Source: Paraglaciecola arctica (lineage in GTDB: Bacteria; Pseudomonadota; Gammaproteobacteria; Enterobacterales; Alteromonadaceae). From it: 64,000 nt of DNA. The DNA is taken from positions 124,001 to 188,000 of the forward strand of contig NZ_JAHKQO010000049.1 in the NCBI RefSeq assembly GCF_018861065.1. Reading direction: 5' to 3'. Under the pieces are notes generated by a model. That model saw only the letters and a program-made list of their open reading frames with translations. It was not told where the DNA came from and did no database searches. The position numbers and the translations under genes were made by a program. Shown piece after piece: positions 49,609 to 57,639 of the stretch (position 1 is its first letter; each line of letters opens with the position of its first letter).

Positions 49609-51951
49609 ATGGAACTGCACGCCCTTCAACCTGGGTACATGTTATATGAATACCGGATTGAAAAAAAACTGGGGGAAGGTGGATTCGGTATAACTTATCT
49701 GGCCCTTGATACACACCTCGACATGCGGGTAGCGATAAAAGAATATTTACCCAGCGATTTTGCAATGCGCCAAAGTGATGTCACAATCGCGCCAAAAAGT
49801 TTAGCCTTAAAAGAAAGCTTTGATTGGGGATTAAATGCCTTTATCGATGAAGCTAAAACCATTGCTCAATTTGATGCACTTAATATTGTTAAAATTCATC
49901 GTTTTTTTAAAGCAAACGGCACTGCATATATTGTTATGGAGTATTGTGATGGCGGTAGCTTAAAAGAGCGAATAATGGGCAAACCTTTTAGTGAGTTGGC
50001 CACTCGCTCGTTGCTCGAAGATTTGGCTAAAGGGTTACAAGTAGTGCATGGTAATCATGTTTTTCACCGTGATATCAAGCCCGATAATATTATGTTTCGT
50101 AGCAACGGCACGCCAGTTCTTATCGATTTTGGCGCCGCTAGACAATCAGTAGAAGGACAAACTCGAACAGTGACTTCTATGGTCACTCCAGGTTTTGCGC
50201 CTCCAGAGCAATACAGTCAAAATACTAAATTTGGCCCGTGGACGGATATTTATGCCCTAGCGGCCGTTGCATTTACTTGTTTAAAGGGTCACAAACCAAG
50301 TGATTCCGTGCAACGTATGGTTGAGGATGATTATCAACCACTTGGCCAAGCCCCACAAGCTTCTGGCTTTTTGCAAGCCATAGACTGGGGACTACAATTG
50401 GCAGCCAGCCAGCGCCCTCAGAACCTAAAGTCTTGGCTTGCTAGCTGGGATAACCCTTTTGATGCAAATTCCATGGCGGCGGACGATAATACTGTTTTGT
50501 TATCTTCAGCGGACAAAACCGTGCTGGAGGCGCCAGTTGATAGCCGCTCTAGCTCTGCCCAAACTAGCTCTGGCTCCCCGCAAACTAATAGACAGCCTTC
50601 ATCTTCACCTGCCACTGCAGGTGGGGCATTCAAGTATATTGTGATTTTCGGAATAACCTTAGTTTTGATAGGAATGGGGTTCTATGGTTATCATAATTTA
50701 CAACAAGAAAATAACGAGATAGATACCATACCAGAAGTGATAGTCGAAGAATCGCCCAGCGATTATCCTATTCCTAACAATGTCGAAGCTACCGGCCAAA
50801 TATGGATAACCACGGACCCAGCTAACGCTCAAGTGGAAATATTGGATGTTGATGCAAAGTATAGTGCGGGTATGTCACTTAAATTGGGACGTTACGGTAT
50901 TAAGGTTAATGCCGCGGGTTATCAAGACAAAATCGAGTTTGTTAATATCCTAAGTGCTAACAATAATGTCGCGATAACCTTAGATCCTCTGAAAGGTAAA
51001 ACAACCCAGACCGCAGCTTTAGGCAAACTTTGGATAACTCCTAGTCCTAGTCATGCTCAGATAGTTTTGTTAGATATTGAACCCCGTTATACCCCCGGAA
51101 TGCAGCTGCAACCTGGCTCTTACCGTATCAAATTGATGGCAGACGGTTATGAGGATAATGTTCAGAATATTGACATCAACAATGGTGATAACAATTTCAC
51201 TTTAGCGTTAACGCCAGAAGTCGCAGCGAAACCCCCAGAAGTTGTATTGACTATTCCCCTACCCAAAATGGTTGCCATTGCAGGTGGTAGCTTTGAAATG
51301 GGATCAAATAATGGCGAAAGTAACGAACAGCCTGTTCACACCGTTACTATCGAAAATTTCGGTATAGGACAAAGTGAAGTCACATTTACACAATGGGATG
51401 CATGTGTGGAAGCGGCAGGTTGCCGATATAAACCCCATGATGAAGGTTGGGGTAGGGGCAATCGTCCGGTAATCAATGTGAGCTATAAAGACATTACTGA
51501 AGATTTCATTCCTTGGTTGAATAAAACAACAGGGCAAGTCTATCGTTTGCCCACTGAAGCTGAGTGGGAATATGTTGCAAGAGCAGGTAGAAACTCTAGA
51601 TATAGTTGGGGTTACACTATTAACTGTTCACAAGCTCGATACGGTTATCTTTCGGGGGAGTGTAAAAAACGTCAAAATACCGATCGCGTTAAGTCCTTTT
51701 TAGGCAATAGTTTTGGAGTGTATGATTTGCACGGCAATGTTTGGGAATGGACTCAGGATTGTTGGAATGACAATTATGTGTCTGCACCTAGTAACGGAGA
51801 AGCTTGGAACAAGGGCGATTGTTCCCAAAGAGTATTGCGTGGGGGGTCTTGGCTATCGAGGCCTAACGCATTGCGTTCGGCCTACCGGTTCCGAAATAAA
51901 ACAACGGTTCGAAATAACGATCTTGGTTTCCGGCTAGCCCAAGATCGCTAA
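49609..51951 (+). CDS. Ser/Thr protein kinase fused to PEGA repeats and an FGE-sulfatase domain
   Basis: A 780-residue protein starting MELHALQPGYMLYEYRIEKK; GGGAA about 8 bases upstream supports this ATG. Kinase domain 15-285: LGEGGFGITYLA, Lys44 in VAIKEYLP, HRDIKPDN (Asp155), IDFGAAR (173-177) - all catalytic residues present. A Ser-rich linker leads to a membrane helix (342-362). Outside are two PEGA repeats (about 397-460 and 475-535) and a C-terminal formylglycine-generating-enzyme/SUMF1 domain (GGSFEMGSNNGESNEQP, RLPTEAEWEYVARAG, GNVWEWTQDCW). The sensor part faces the periplasm. Kinase and PP2C form a reversible switch, likely acting with the divergent CsgG/FlgT operon. Confidence 0.92.
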   Translation: MELHALQPGYMLYEYRIEKKLGEGGFGITYLALDTHLDMRVAIKEYLPSDFAMRQSDVTIAPKSLALKESFDWGLNAFIDEAKTIAQFDALNIVKIHRFFKANGTAYIVMEYCDGGSLKERIMGKPFSELATRSLLEDLAKGLQVVHGNHVFHRDIKPDNIMFRSNGTPVLIDFGAARQSVEGQTRTVTSMVTPGFAPPEQYSQNTKFGPWTDIYALAAVAFTCLKGHKPSDSVQRMVEDDYQPLGQAPQASGFLQAIDWGLQLAASQRPQNLKSWLASWDNPFDANSMAADDNTVLLSSADKTVLEAPVDSRSSSAQTSSGSPQTNRQPSSSPATAGGAFKYIVIFGITLVLIGMGFYGYHNLQQENNEIDTIPEVIVEESPSDYPIPNNVEATGQIWITTDPANAQVEILDVDAKYSAGMSLKLGRYGIKVNAAGYQDKIEFVNILSANNNVAITLDPLKGKTTQTAALGKLWITPSPSHAQIVLLDIEPRYTPGMQLQPGSYRIKLMADGYEDNVQNIDINNGDNNFTLALTPEVAAKPPEVVLTIPLPKMVAIAGGSFEMGSNNGESNEQPVHTVTIENFGIGQSEVTFTQWDACVEAAGCRYKPHDEGWGRGNRPVINVSYKDITEDFIPWLNKTTGQVYRLPTEAEWEYVARAGRNSRYSWGYTINCSQARYGYLSGECKKRQNTDRVKSFLGNSFGVYDLHGNVWEWTQDCWNDNYVSAPSNGEAWNKGDCSQRVLRGGSWLSRPNALRSAYRFRNKTTVRNNDLGFRLAQDR

Positions 51952-51966
51952 ACACGTTACACAGTG

Positions 51967-52923
51967 TTAGTGAAACGGCGCTTCGAATCCAGTGGGTTTG
52001 ACGGCTAATAAATCACAATCAACCGTTTCAATGAGTTTTTGGGCCGTGCTACCAAGCAAACCAGTGCGATAAGTGGTACCCAATACTAGAATACCTGCTC
52101 TAAGTTGCCCCAAGGTTTTTGGCATGACTTCTTCAATATCCCCTGAAATAATATGTTGATTTTCACTGTTGGGCACAAATTCACTGCATTCTTTAGCAAA
52201 TTTGAGGTTATGTTGATAGCGCAACTTTTCTAGTACCATGGATTCATTTTGCTCTTGATCAAACGAGAAAACATCAGCCCACATACCGCTCTTATCCACT
52301 GCCTCGAGTAGAATATCCCAGTAACTAGGGTCAAAACAATGTATGGCTTGCAACTGCATAGTTAAAGCAGACGATGCCACATAACCCGTTTTAAGAATGT
52401 TTCTGTCTAATTCACTCTTGGCGCTTAAGTTATGTTCAGGATCTATGGCTGCAACAATAGTGGTATTTTCAGTCCACTCTCGATTTTTAACTAGTAATAC
52501 TGGAACTGGACAGGCTTTTAATAAATACCAATCTGTGGGAGTAAAGAACCTTTTAGCTATGGTTTTATGCGGATGCGTGGCCTTGATGACTAAATCGGGT
52601 TGAAAACTTGTTACTACTTTTAATATGCCCTGATAAACCGGCCAATGCCACATCACTTCAGTTTCAAAGGTGACATGTTTTTGAGTATTTTGGTCAATCA
52701 AGTTATTTAGCTTAACTTGGTTGGTGTTTATGATTTCGGACTGGGTTTTTTCTAGCTGTTTAGTGCTTAAAAAATTACTCGCCATTACAGACGGATAATA
52801 AAGGCAACTTAATAATTTTATGGTAATAGGTTGTTGTTTGGCAAATAACAGTGCTTTAGTCAGGGCTGGCTGCTCGGGTTTATCTGGGTCAATAACAACT
52901 AGTATCTTTTTAATGGTTTGCAT
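51967..52923 (-). CDS. Tandem-domain universal stress protein (UspE type)
   Basis: A 318-residue protein of two Usp domains (about 1-150 and 155-305), the plan of E. coli UspE. The second-domain loop GTTYRTGLLGSTAQKL is related to, but less regular than, the ATP motif. It follows a second tandem Usp gene by 18 bp, so both are one transcript. UspE is linked to aggregation, motility and stress survival; in E. coli it neighbours fnr, and here FNR-type control is plausible. Confidence 0.9.
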   Translation of the reverse strand: MQTIKKILVVIDPDKPEQPALTKALLFAKQQPITIKLLSCLYYPSVMASNFLSTKQLEKTQSEIINTNQVKLNNLIDQNTQKHVTFETEVMWHWPVYQGILKVVTSFQPDLVIKATHPHKTIAKRFFTPTDWYLLKACPVPVLLVKNREWTENTTIVAAIDPEHNLSAKSELDRNILKTGYVASSALTMQLQAIHCFDPSYWDILLEAVDKSGMWADVFSFDQEQNESMVLEKLRYQHNLKFAKECSEFVPNSENQHIISGDIEEVMPKTLGQLRAGILVLGTTYRTGLLGSTAQKLIETVDCDLLAVKPTGFEAPFH

Positions 52924-52941
52924 CTTTTAAATCCTTATCTC

Positions 52942-53853
52942 TTATGAGGTGGGTTTTATAGTTAGGATGTCGCAGCTCATATTTGCGAGGATATGTTCAG
53001 CCGTATTACCTATAAAAGCGCCTAACAACCCAGTTCGACCTACCGTTCCTAAAATGAGTAATTGTGCGTTGATTTCTTTGGCTTTTTCGGGGATGACAAT
53101 GTCGGCGCTGCCTTCAATTACGTAATAGGGATTAATAAATAGGTCGTGTTTTTTGAGTAACGATTCCATTTTGTTCTTATGCAGGTTACTCACTTCGACG
53201 CTTATGTTCTCAAAATCAATGTTGGCCCAACCGACATCCATAGTTGGTACCATGCTTGGCGTCTCGAAGGTATTGATACTGTGCAGTTTTGTATCTGTTA
53301 TACGGGCAATCATTTTAGAATATTCGAGAATGTTGTGATTGAGCTCGATATGTTTATTGTCTTCGGTGGCAGGGTCAATGGCTGCCAATATAGGGTTTTC
53401 AGACCAATGTGATCCCCTAACTAACAAAAGAGGTGCTTTACAAAATCGCAAAAGGTGTCGGTCGATCGGCATCGCAAAAGGGTTGATATGTGAAGAGTCA
53501 GCGGTAATTCGTTTGATGACTAAATCGGGTCTCAGTGCATCCACTACTTCTTCTATGGCTTCGTGCAATTCTCTATGCCATGCAACATTTACACTGCAAC
53601 TGATCCCTTTTTTTTCCAAAGCGTCCGCTAAGGTATTCATGTATAAATACCTATCTGCCATGTATTGGTCTTTCAATTCTTTGCGATGATCGCTAGACAA
53701 TACATCGGTTAACTCCATCACAGGCTCATAAATTGAGTTAAATAAATGGATATGCACTTTGCTGAACTCAGCAAACTTTAATGCCCTTTCTAAGGCTGGG
53801 TGCTCTGAATGCCTGCCACTTATCACGACCAATATTTGTTTAGGTGTATTCAT
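52942..53853 (-). CDS. Tandem-domain universal stress protein
   Basis: A 303-residue protein with two Usp domains. The second has the ATP-binding pattern G-x2-G-x9-G in GTVGRTGLLGAFIGNT. First gene of the usp pair. About 50 bp upstream a TTGAC-CGGG-ATATA sequence (53900-53913) is a weak FNR-box variant, matching 7 of 10 positions. Confidence 0.9.
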   Translation of the reverse strand: MNTPKQILVVISGRHSEHPALERALKFAEFSKVHIHLFNSIYEPVMELTDVLSSDHRKELKDQYMADRYLYMNTLADALEKKGISCSVNVAWHRELHEAIEEVVDALRPDLVIKRITADSSHINPFAMPIDRHLLRFCKAPLLLVRGSHWSENPILAAIDPATEDNKHIELNHNILEYSKMIARITDTKLHSINTFETPSMVPTMDVGWANIDFENISVEVSNLHKNKMESLLKKHDLFINPYYVIEGSADIVIPEKAKEINAQLLILGTVGRTGLLGAFIGNTAEHILANMSCDILTIKPTS

Positions 53854-53922
53854 TATTAACGTCCTATGTACTTCTCATACCCCATCTACATAAAAGGTGA
53901 TTGACCGGGATATAAAATTGCA

Positions 53923-53944
53923 AACACTGAAAATTCACAGTGTT
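53923..53944 (-). terminator. Hairpin behind the cytochrome c gene
   Basis: AACACTG and CAGTGTT pair perfectly around an 8-base loop. On the minus strand it is followed by a T-rich stretch and lies 16 bp after the cytochrome stop, between it and the usp pair. Confidence 0.6.
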
Positions 53945-53959
53945 GATACTGTTAAACAC

Positions 53960-54427
53960 CTACATCACTCTATATTGACCATAATGTGTATAAGTGATTG
54001 GTTTCACATCATATTTAGGTTGTAAAAAAGCAACTAAATCAATCAGCTCTTGAACCGTCATGACGTCGTTAAATACTCGCATCTTTGAACTTCCGTCCTG
54101 TTTGCTGACTTTTTCTTCAATTGCGTGACTTCTAGGCGCTAATTTATGAGAGGGATTGATTACAGAAGTGACTAATTGCGCGTAGGTAGTGACAACTGCA
54201 GAGGTACCCCCTAGTGGTACGGGAGTATCAAATTCTTTAATTAAAGAGGCGTCTTCATAACCCTTGAGCGCATGACAAGCTAAACACTGATACTTCATAA
54301 AAACTTTTTCGCCTTTAGCTATGTCGCCTTCAGGCAAACTAAAACCCTTGGGGGATTCTGGTCCATAACTACAAGCAGCTAAAGTAATCAATACTAATAC
54401 TGAAAAAATCCAAATAAATGCTTTCAT
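53960..54427 (-). CDS. Lipoprotein cytochrome c, mono-heme
   Basis: A 155-residue protein. The signal ends in the lipobox LAAC, so Cys19 is lipidated and the protein sits at the membrane facing the periplasm. The heme attachment motif is CLACH (Cys48, Cys51, His52); a methionine in SSKMRVFNDVM can serve as sixth ligand. It resembles the small c-type subunits associated with electron transfer to terminal reductases or oxidases. A perfect FNR box 83 bp upstream indicates use at low oxygen. No oxidoreductase partner is adjacent. Confidence 0.88.
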   Translation of the reverse strand: MKAFIWIFSVLVLITLAACSYGPESPKGFSLPEGDIAKGEKVFMKYQCLACHALKGYEDASLIKEFDTPVPLGGTSAVVTTYAQLVTSVINPSHKLAPRSHAIEEKVSKQDGSSKMRVFNDVMTVQELIDLVAFLQPKYDVKPITYTHYGQYRVM

Positions 54428-54509
54428 GTTGATGCCTTACCTTTGTGATTAGATCAAGCATAAACATAATTGATATTTAACCTAATTGGGTAAGCTGCAG
54501 CTGTGTTTA

Positions 54510-54523
54510 TTGATAGGGATCAA
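54510..54523. promoter_or_regulatory. FNR box upstream of the cytochrome c gene
   Basis: TTGAT-AGGG-ATCAA, a perfect FNR palindrome, centred about 89 bp before the cytochrome start. Confidence 0.82.
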
Positions 54524-54800
54524 ATTTATAAATAAAAGATAGGAATAAAAATATGAAAACTGAGTGTTTGTTTAGTGCAAGGCGTCAAAGTGACCCCGTG
54601 AATGAGCCACAATTTATTGTTAAATCAAAGTGTTGAGGTACAGTAAGCAATTACGACAGAATTGCTTGGTAATTAAGATACGACAAAGTCGCTTGGTGTT
54701 AACAGTTTCATTTGTAGTCGCATACATCTGATCTGACACTTTGATTCGATAGGTTTCGACCTACCCTAATAGACTGTTATGGGCGAATTGCAGCAGTAGG

Positions 54801-54895
54801 ACCTAACTTAGCCGAACGGCTGCTTGGCCCAGCAGAGCGATAGCGAGGCTTTTTCCCAATGAGCGAAGCGAACGTTGTTTATTGTTTTGTTAGGT
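54801..54895 (-). repeat. attC site, distal end of the array
   Basis: Ends ACCTAAC (54801) and GTTAGGT (54889) are perfectly complementary RYYYAAC/GTTRRRY cores. The interior is close to the site at 56774 (shared TTTTTCCCAATGAGCG). On the minus strand it follows the gene at 54947. Confidence 0.88.
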
Positions 54896-54946
54896 GCGCT
54901 TATAAACATCCGAACGGTGACCTATTTTGATAACTTGTTATAGCCT

Positions 54947-55261
54947 TTAGTTAATGTTTGCACCGACTATGCCCCCTATATATGAAACTAAGGCTTTAAT
55001 TAAGCCAATGCCCACAGCGACACTTGGGAGCATTAGAGCATGAAAAGACATATCGAGGTAATGCACGTAAGTAAGCTCTTGATCGAATATTTGGGAGTAC
55101 CTAATTAGCCAACCAATTAGCGCAGTAAAGAACAAACCAATAACAACAACTTTCGAGGGCTTTTTTACAAATTCGGATTTTTTGATTAGCAACAGATATA
55201 AATAAACGACTATCGCGAGTGCCCCCAATGCAGTAATCGAATAAATTTCCCAATGCTCCAT
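54947..55261 (-). CDS. Small membrane protein in an integron cassette
   Basis: A 104-residue protein starting at ATG 55261, with AAGGAA a few bases upstream. Three hydrophobic segments (about 7-27, 38-56 and 70-95). No family recognised. It is the last cassette gene of the array and ends just before the attC at 54801. The lack of a partner gene and its membrane nature leave transport, stress or phage defence all open. Confidence 0.6.
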   Translation of the reverse strand: MEHWEIYSITALGALAIVVYLYLLLIKKSEFVKKPSKVVVIGLFFTALIGWLIRYSQIFDQELTYVHYLDMSFHALMLPSVAVGIGLIKALVSYIGGIVGANIN

Positions 55262-55279
55262 CAATGTATTCCTTGAAAG

Positions 55280-55331
55280 CTATAACAGTTAAATGATGCG
55301 GACCCAAAGAACCGCATATTAATATTTAGGC
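55280..55331 (-). repeat. Short attC-like site, 43-bp repeat copy 1
   Basis: Contains the 43-bp repeat at 55286-55328, with the stem ATGCGG...CCGCAT. Core-like end CTATAAC; opposite end TTTAGGC, in which the usual AAC of the inverse core is AAA. Two more copies lie at 60649 and 61638. The stop codon of the gene at 55326 lies inside it. Confidence 0.7.
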
Positions 55332-55679
55332 ATTTTGCATTACAGGCCAATAAATTGAAGCTACAGAAAATACAATAAATAGGACCGAAGTACAAAAGCC
55401 AAAAATTGATGAGCGGTAGAATAACTTATTGAATGCTGGTGATTTATTTAGATTAGGTTTGAGTGAAAAAACAAACATAACTAACAAAATGAAAGCGGTA
55501 AGCCACCAAAAACGGTAAGAAGGGAAAACCCAAGAAAGTATAAGTGGTAACTGGGTATTAAACTCTTGAAAAATTTCTTCAAATGATCCCAAGATAAAGT
55601 AAGCACCGCCGCTGACAATTCCGACTGCCAGAGCAGAAGAAACCAAAAGTGTACTTACATGATTATTTAAACGTTCCAT
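55326..55679 (-). CDS. Small membrane protein in an integron cassette
   Basis: A 117-residue protein with three membrane segments (about 9-32, 45-70 and 88-112). GGAGAG precedes the ATG. Its TAA stop is embedded in the attC-like repeat, as is common for cassette genes. No family recognised; unlike the neighbouring cassettes it shows no toxin-antitoxin organisation. Confidence 0.62.
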   Translation of the reverse strand: MERLNNHVSTLLVSSALAVGIVSGGAYFILGSFEEIFQEFNTQLPLILSWVFPSYRFWWLTAFILLVMFVFSLKPNLNKSPAFNKLFYRSSIFGFCTSVLFIVFSVASIYWPVMQNA

Positions 55680-55692
55680 GTACTCTCCAAAT

Positions 55693-55792
55693 GCCTAACA
55701 CCCCAAGAAGGGGCAATTGCACGCAGGCTATAATATGGAATGAAGTGACGGGAGCCTGCGTGTAATTGTCTCACTTACTTGGTTTGCTAGCT
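55693..55792 (-). repeat. attC site
   Basis: GCCTAAC (55693) and GCTAGCT (55786; one base off GTTAGCT) bound a 100-bp imperfect palindrome with an internal CACGCAGGCT...AGCCTGCGTG stem. Confidence 0.85.
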
Positions 55793-55800
55793 GCCACCTA

Positions 55801-56064
55801 CTAATAATGATAACGACACGAGATAATCGTAATTGCTGTATCATCTGCGGCATATACCAAACGATTAGTATCATCTATTCTGCGAGACCAGAAGCCAGAA
55901 AGGTTTTCTTTAAGGGGTTCCGGTTTTCCAATTCCATCAAACTCAGAGCGCTTAACATCGGAAATTAGCTTATTGATGCGTTTCAAGATTTTCTTGTCTT
56001 GAGTCTGCCAATAGACGTAACTATTCCAAGCTTCATCAGTCCATGAAAATAGCCTGTTACTCAT
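55801..56064 (-). CDS. yoeB: YoeB/Txe-family toxin
   Basis: An 87-residue mRNA interferase that cuts mRNA at the ribosome. Counting from ATG 56064, the catalytic residues of E. coli YoeB (Glu46, Arg65, His83, Tyr84) appear as Glu49, Arg68, His86, Tyr87, a constant offset of three. Its start overlaps the antitoxin gene by eight bases. The longer reading to 56109 is rejected. Confidence 0.93.
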   Translation of the reverse strand: MSNRLFSWTDEAWNSYVYWQTQDKKILKRINKLISDVKRSEFDGIGKPEPLKENLSGFWSRRIDDTNRLVYAADDTAITIISCRYHY

Positions 56065-56311
56065 CAATAAGTTCTCGCTGAGTCGTTTTACCCGCTTTAA
56101 ACTGTGCAATTGAACGATTTAAGTGTTCAGCATTCGCTGGAGAGCGAAGTAAATGAACAGTTTCCATAAGGCTGTTGTAATAATCCAATGACATTACAAC
56201 AGCATCTACAGTGTCGCGACGAGTAATTATAGTAGTATCCGCATCGTCAATTACATTATCCAAAACGGCTTTTAAGCCATTTCGGGCTTCGGTAAAAGAG
56301 ACTATTCTCAT
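56057..56311 (-). CDS. yefM: YefM/Phd-family antitoxin
   Basis: An 84-residue protein starting MRIVSFTEARNGLKAVLDNV, with GAGGTG upstream of ATG 56311. N-terminal Phd/YefM DNA-binding fold; the disordered C-terminal part (HLNRSIAQFKAGK) would neutralise YoeB. With YoeB it represses its own operon through the two TGTACA palindromes just upstream. Confidence 0.93.
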   Translation of the reverse strand: MRIVSFTEARNGLKAVLDNVIDDADTTIITRRDTVDAVVMSLDYYNSLMETVHLLRSPANAEHLNRSIAQFKAGKTTQRELIDE

Positions 56312-56324
56312 TTTGCACCTCACT

Positions 56325-56371
56325 TGTACAGTATATGGAACAAGTTTAGTGTAAAATCAAGTACGTGTACA
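56325..56371. promoter_or_regulatory. yefM-yoeB operator: two TGTACA palindromes
   Basis: TGTACA at 56325-56330 and again at 56366-56371. TGTACA is the core bound by YefM in the long and short palindromes of the E. coli operon, and the location directly before yefM fits. Confidence 0.75.
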
Positions 56372-56380
56372 GAATGTTGT

Positions 56381-56471
56381 GCATAACTTTGCCAAGGGGC
56401 AAATGCGAGCGTTGTTGGGCGAAGCTTAGTGAGTAGTTGTCCCAGCCGCGTTTTTTGCGGCGATTTTAGGT
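56381..56471 (-). repeat. attC site with AAA inverse core
   Basis: GCATAAC (56381) to TTTAGGT (56465). The inner stem GCCGC...GCGGC and complementary GGGGCAAA/CCCAGC blocks show the usual hairpin; the inverse core reads ACCTAAA as in the 43-bp repeats. Confidence 0.7.
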
Positions 56472-56503
56472 CCGGTTGAATGGATTGTCATGTTTCCGTT
56501 TCA

Positions 56504-56728
56504 CTATGAATTTAACTTTGAACCAATTGATTTGGATTTGCTGTCTAACCACGAACCAATAGCTGACCCGATGATTAACCCTAACACCGTACCAAATAAT
56601 AATGACAAGCCCATCTCAAACCAGAATATTCCTGAGAACAAACCAACAATGGACCCAATGATTACGCCCCAACAGATATACATATTTAAGCGTGTTTCTT
56701 TCGAAGTCGTTTCATCATTTTGTCTCAT
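56504..56728 (-). CDS. Small glycine-rich membrane protein in a cassette
   Basis: A 74-residue protein starting MRQNDETTSKETRLNMYICW; GGAG about 8 bases upstream decides ATG 56728 over 56764. The rest is two membrane helices with a G-x3-G packing pattern (GSIVGLFSG, GTVLGLIIGSAIGSW), like glycine-zipper proteins. Function unknown; a membrane-active toxin or a structural peptide would both fit. An opposite-strand frame over 56490-57071 is a shadow. Confidence 0.6.
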   Translation of the reverse strand: MRQNDETTSKETRLNMYICWGVIIGSIVGLFSGIFWFEMGLSLLFGTVLGLIIGSAIGSWLDSKSKSIGSKLNS

Positions 56729-56773
56729 TATTTTTTCTCCACTGTTTTTAAGTTCAGTTGACACCCTAAGAAA

Positions 56774-56862
56774 ACATAACGCCTACAATAACGGGAAAGC
56801 TGAGCGACGGCGAGGATTTTTCCCAATGAGCGCAGCGAATGTGGGTTATTGTTTTGTTAGCT
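56774..56862 (-). repeat. attC site
   Basis: ACATAAC (56774) to GTTAGCT (56856). The interior shares TTTTTCCCAATGAGCG and ATTGTTTTGTTAG with the site at 54801, showing a family of related attC sites. Confidence 0.87.
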
Positions 56863-56868
56863 GCGAGT

Positions 56869-57114
56869 TTAATGCGTACCTGACAACAAACCAGCAACAC
56901 TCAAATCTTCATCGATTTCTGGCCAGTGAATACCGTCACCATCACCGAGTAATTCCCAGTTGGCTCGTTGCTCAGGGGTTGCTTGCGATAATAGAGGAAA
57001 CCATACTAATGGCGCTGAAATTGTACGACCATCAAGTAATTCAACAATTAAATCAGAATCAGTGCATTTGATAGTATGAGCTTGTGGGTGCAGCTCAACC
57101 GCTAAAGTGTTCAT
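56869..57114 (-). CDS. DUF2442 protein, candidate antitoxin partner
   Basis: An 81-residue protein with the DUF2442 core: DSDLIVELLDGRTISAPLVWFPLL and NWELLGDGDGIHWPEIDEDLSV. Such proteins are usually coded next to DUF4160 genes; here it overlaps one by 20 bp, and the pair is widely found in cassette arrays and is regarded as a putative toxin-antitoxin module. No biochemical role is established. Confidence 0.9.
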   Translation of the reverse strand: MNTLAVELHPQAHTIKCTDSDLIVELLDGRTISAPLVWFPLLSQATPEQRANWELLGDGDGIHWPEIDEDLSVAGLLSGTH

Positions 57115-57331
57115 TCCAAGCCTCCAAAAATACTTCTTTATTTTCAGTAACTAATTGCTGAAGTTTACGTAATCCTATTCGAGAAAATCGCGTTGAACTA
57201 GCTAAAGTTACTGGCTTTACCCAAAATTTAGCGAGCATATTCTCTCGTTGTATGTGGATGTGTGGAGGTTCACCATTTTCGTTGCTATAAAAGAAGAAAC
57301 GAAAGGGACCAATTCTTAACACTGTTAGCAT
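57095..57331 (-). CDS. DUF4160 protein
   Basis: A 78-residue protein with the signature PPHIHIQREN near the middle (FYSNENGEPPHIHIQRE). First gene of the DUF4160-DUF2442 cassette. The histidines suggest a metal or nucleotide site, as in a possible nuclease or toxin; this is inference. Confidence 0.9.
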   Translation of the reverse strand: MLTVLRIGPFRFFFYSNENGEPPHIHIQRENMLAKFWVKPVTLASSTRFSRIGLRKLQQLVTENKEVFLEAWNEHFSG

Positions 57332-57374
57332 AAATTGATTCTATTGAAACTATTCAAGCTAGGCAAATGTTTAA

Positions 57375-57625
57375 GCAGCTAACGAGGCTGTAGAAAAAGT
57401 CCCAGCCTTAAAATAAATATGAAAACAAGCTAAAAACACATCAAAAAACGCGTTGCTAGGTGGAATCTGGATAGGTTTTACCATTGAATCCAAGAAATAA
57501 TCAACCTAGCGTTTATCCATTTTTTAGCTTTGAGCTTTTTCTACAGCCTCAACGCTTTGCATATGGGGATTTTAGGAGCACTTTACTTACGAGTAAAATT
57601 CCCACCATGATAGTTTTTGTTATAA
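57375..57625 (-). repeat. attC site interrupted by the MITE
   Basis: Without the MITE the site would run AGCTAAC-GC to GTTATAA (57619). Its body (ATGGGGATTTTAGGAG and GAGTAAAATTCCCACCATGA) is nearly the same as in the site at 58191. Confidence 0.8.
57384..57550. mobile_element. 167-bp MITE inserted in an attC core site
   Basis: GAGGCTGTAGAAAAAG (57384-57399) and its exact reverse complement at 57535-57550 are 16-bp terminal inverted repeats. AAC occurs on both sides (57381-57383 and 57551-57553; GTT on the minus strand), a 3-bp target duplication. The duplicated GTT is the cleavage triplet of the attC core, so the element split GCGTTAGC. It has no reading frame of note; an internal CTAGGT/ACCTAG inverted repeat gives it fold-back potential. 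Confidence 0.82.
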
Positions 57626-57639
57626 CTCATTGCCACAAC

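Larger units (their letters stand above)
54428..54946. other. Junction between core chromosome and the cassette array
   Basis: 519 bp holding the FNR box for the cytochrome gene, a 27-codon plus-strand frame at 54553-54636 (AGGA upstream, no family; not accepted) and the array's last attC site at 54801-54895. The stretch 54640-54800 shows no recognised element. Confidence 0.5.

Noticed and set aside
53900-53913. FNR box before the usp pair
   Set aside because: Only 7 of 10 positions match; kept as a remark, not as a called site.
54553-54636. 27-codon frame with an AGGA site beside the FNR box
   Set aside because: Too short, no family match and no terminator or conservation evidence; noted only as a possibility.
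56490-57071. 193-codon plus-strand open frame
   Set aside because: It runs antisense across a membrane-protein gene, an attC site and most of a DUF2442 gene, and has no family features; it is a shadow frame.
57384-57550. IS1111-attC group element
   Set aside because: Those elements are over 1 kb, encode a transposase and do not have long terminal inverted repeats at their ends; this is a 167-bp MITE.
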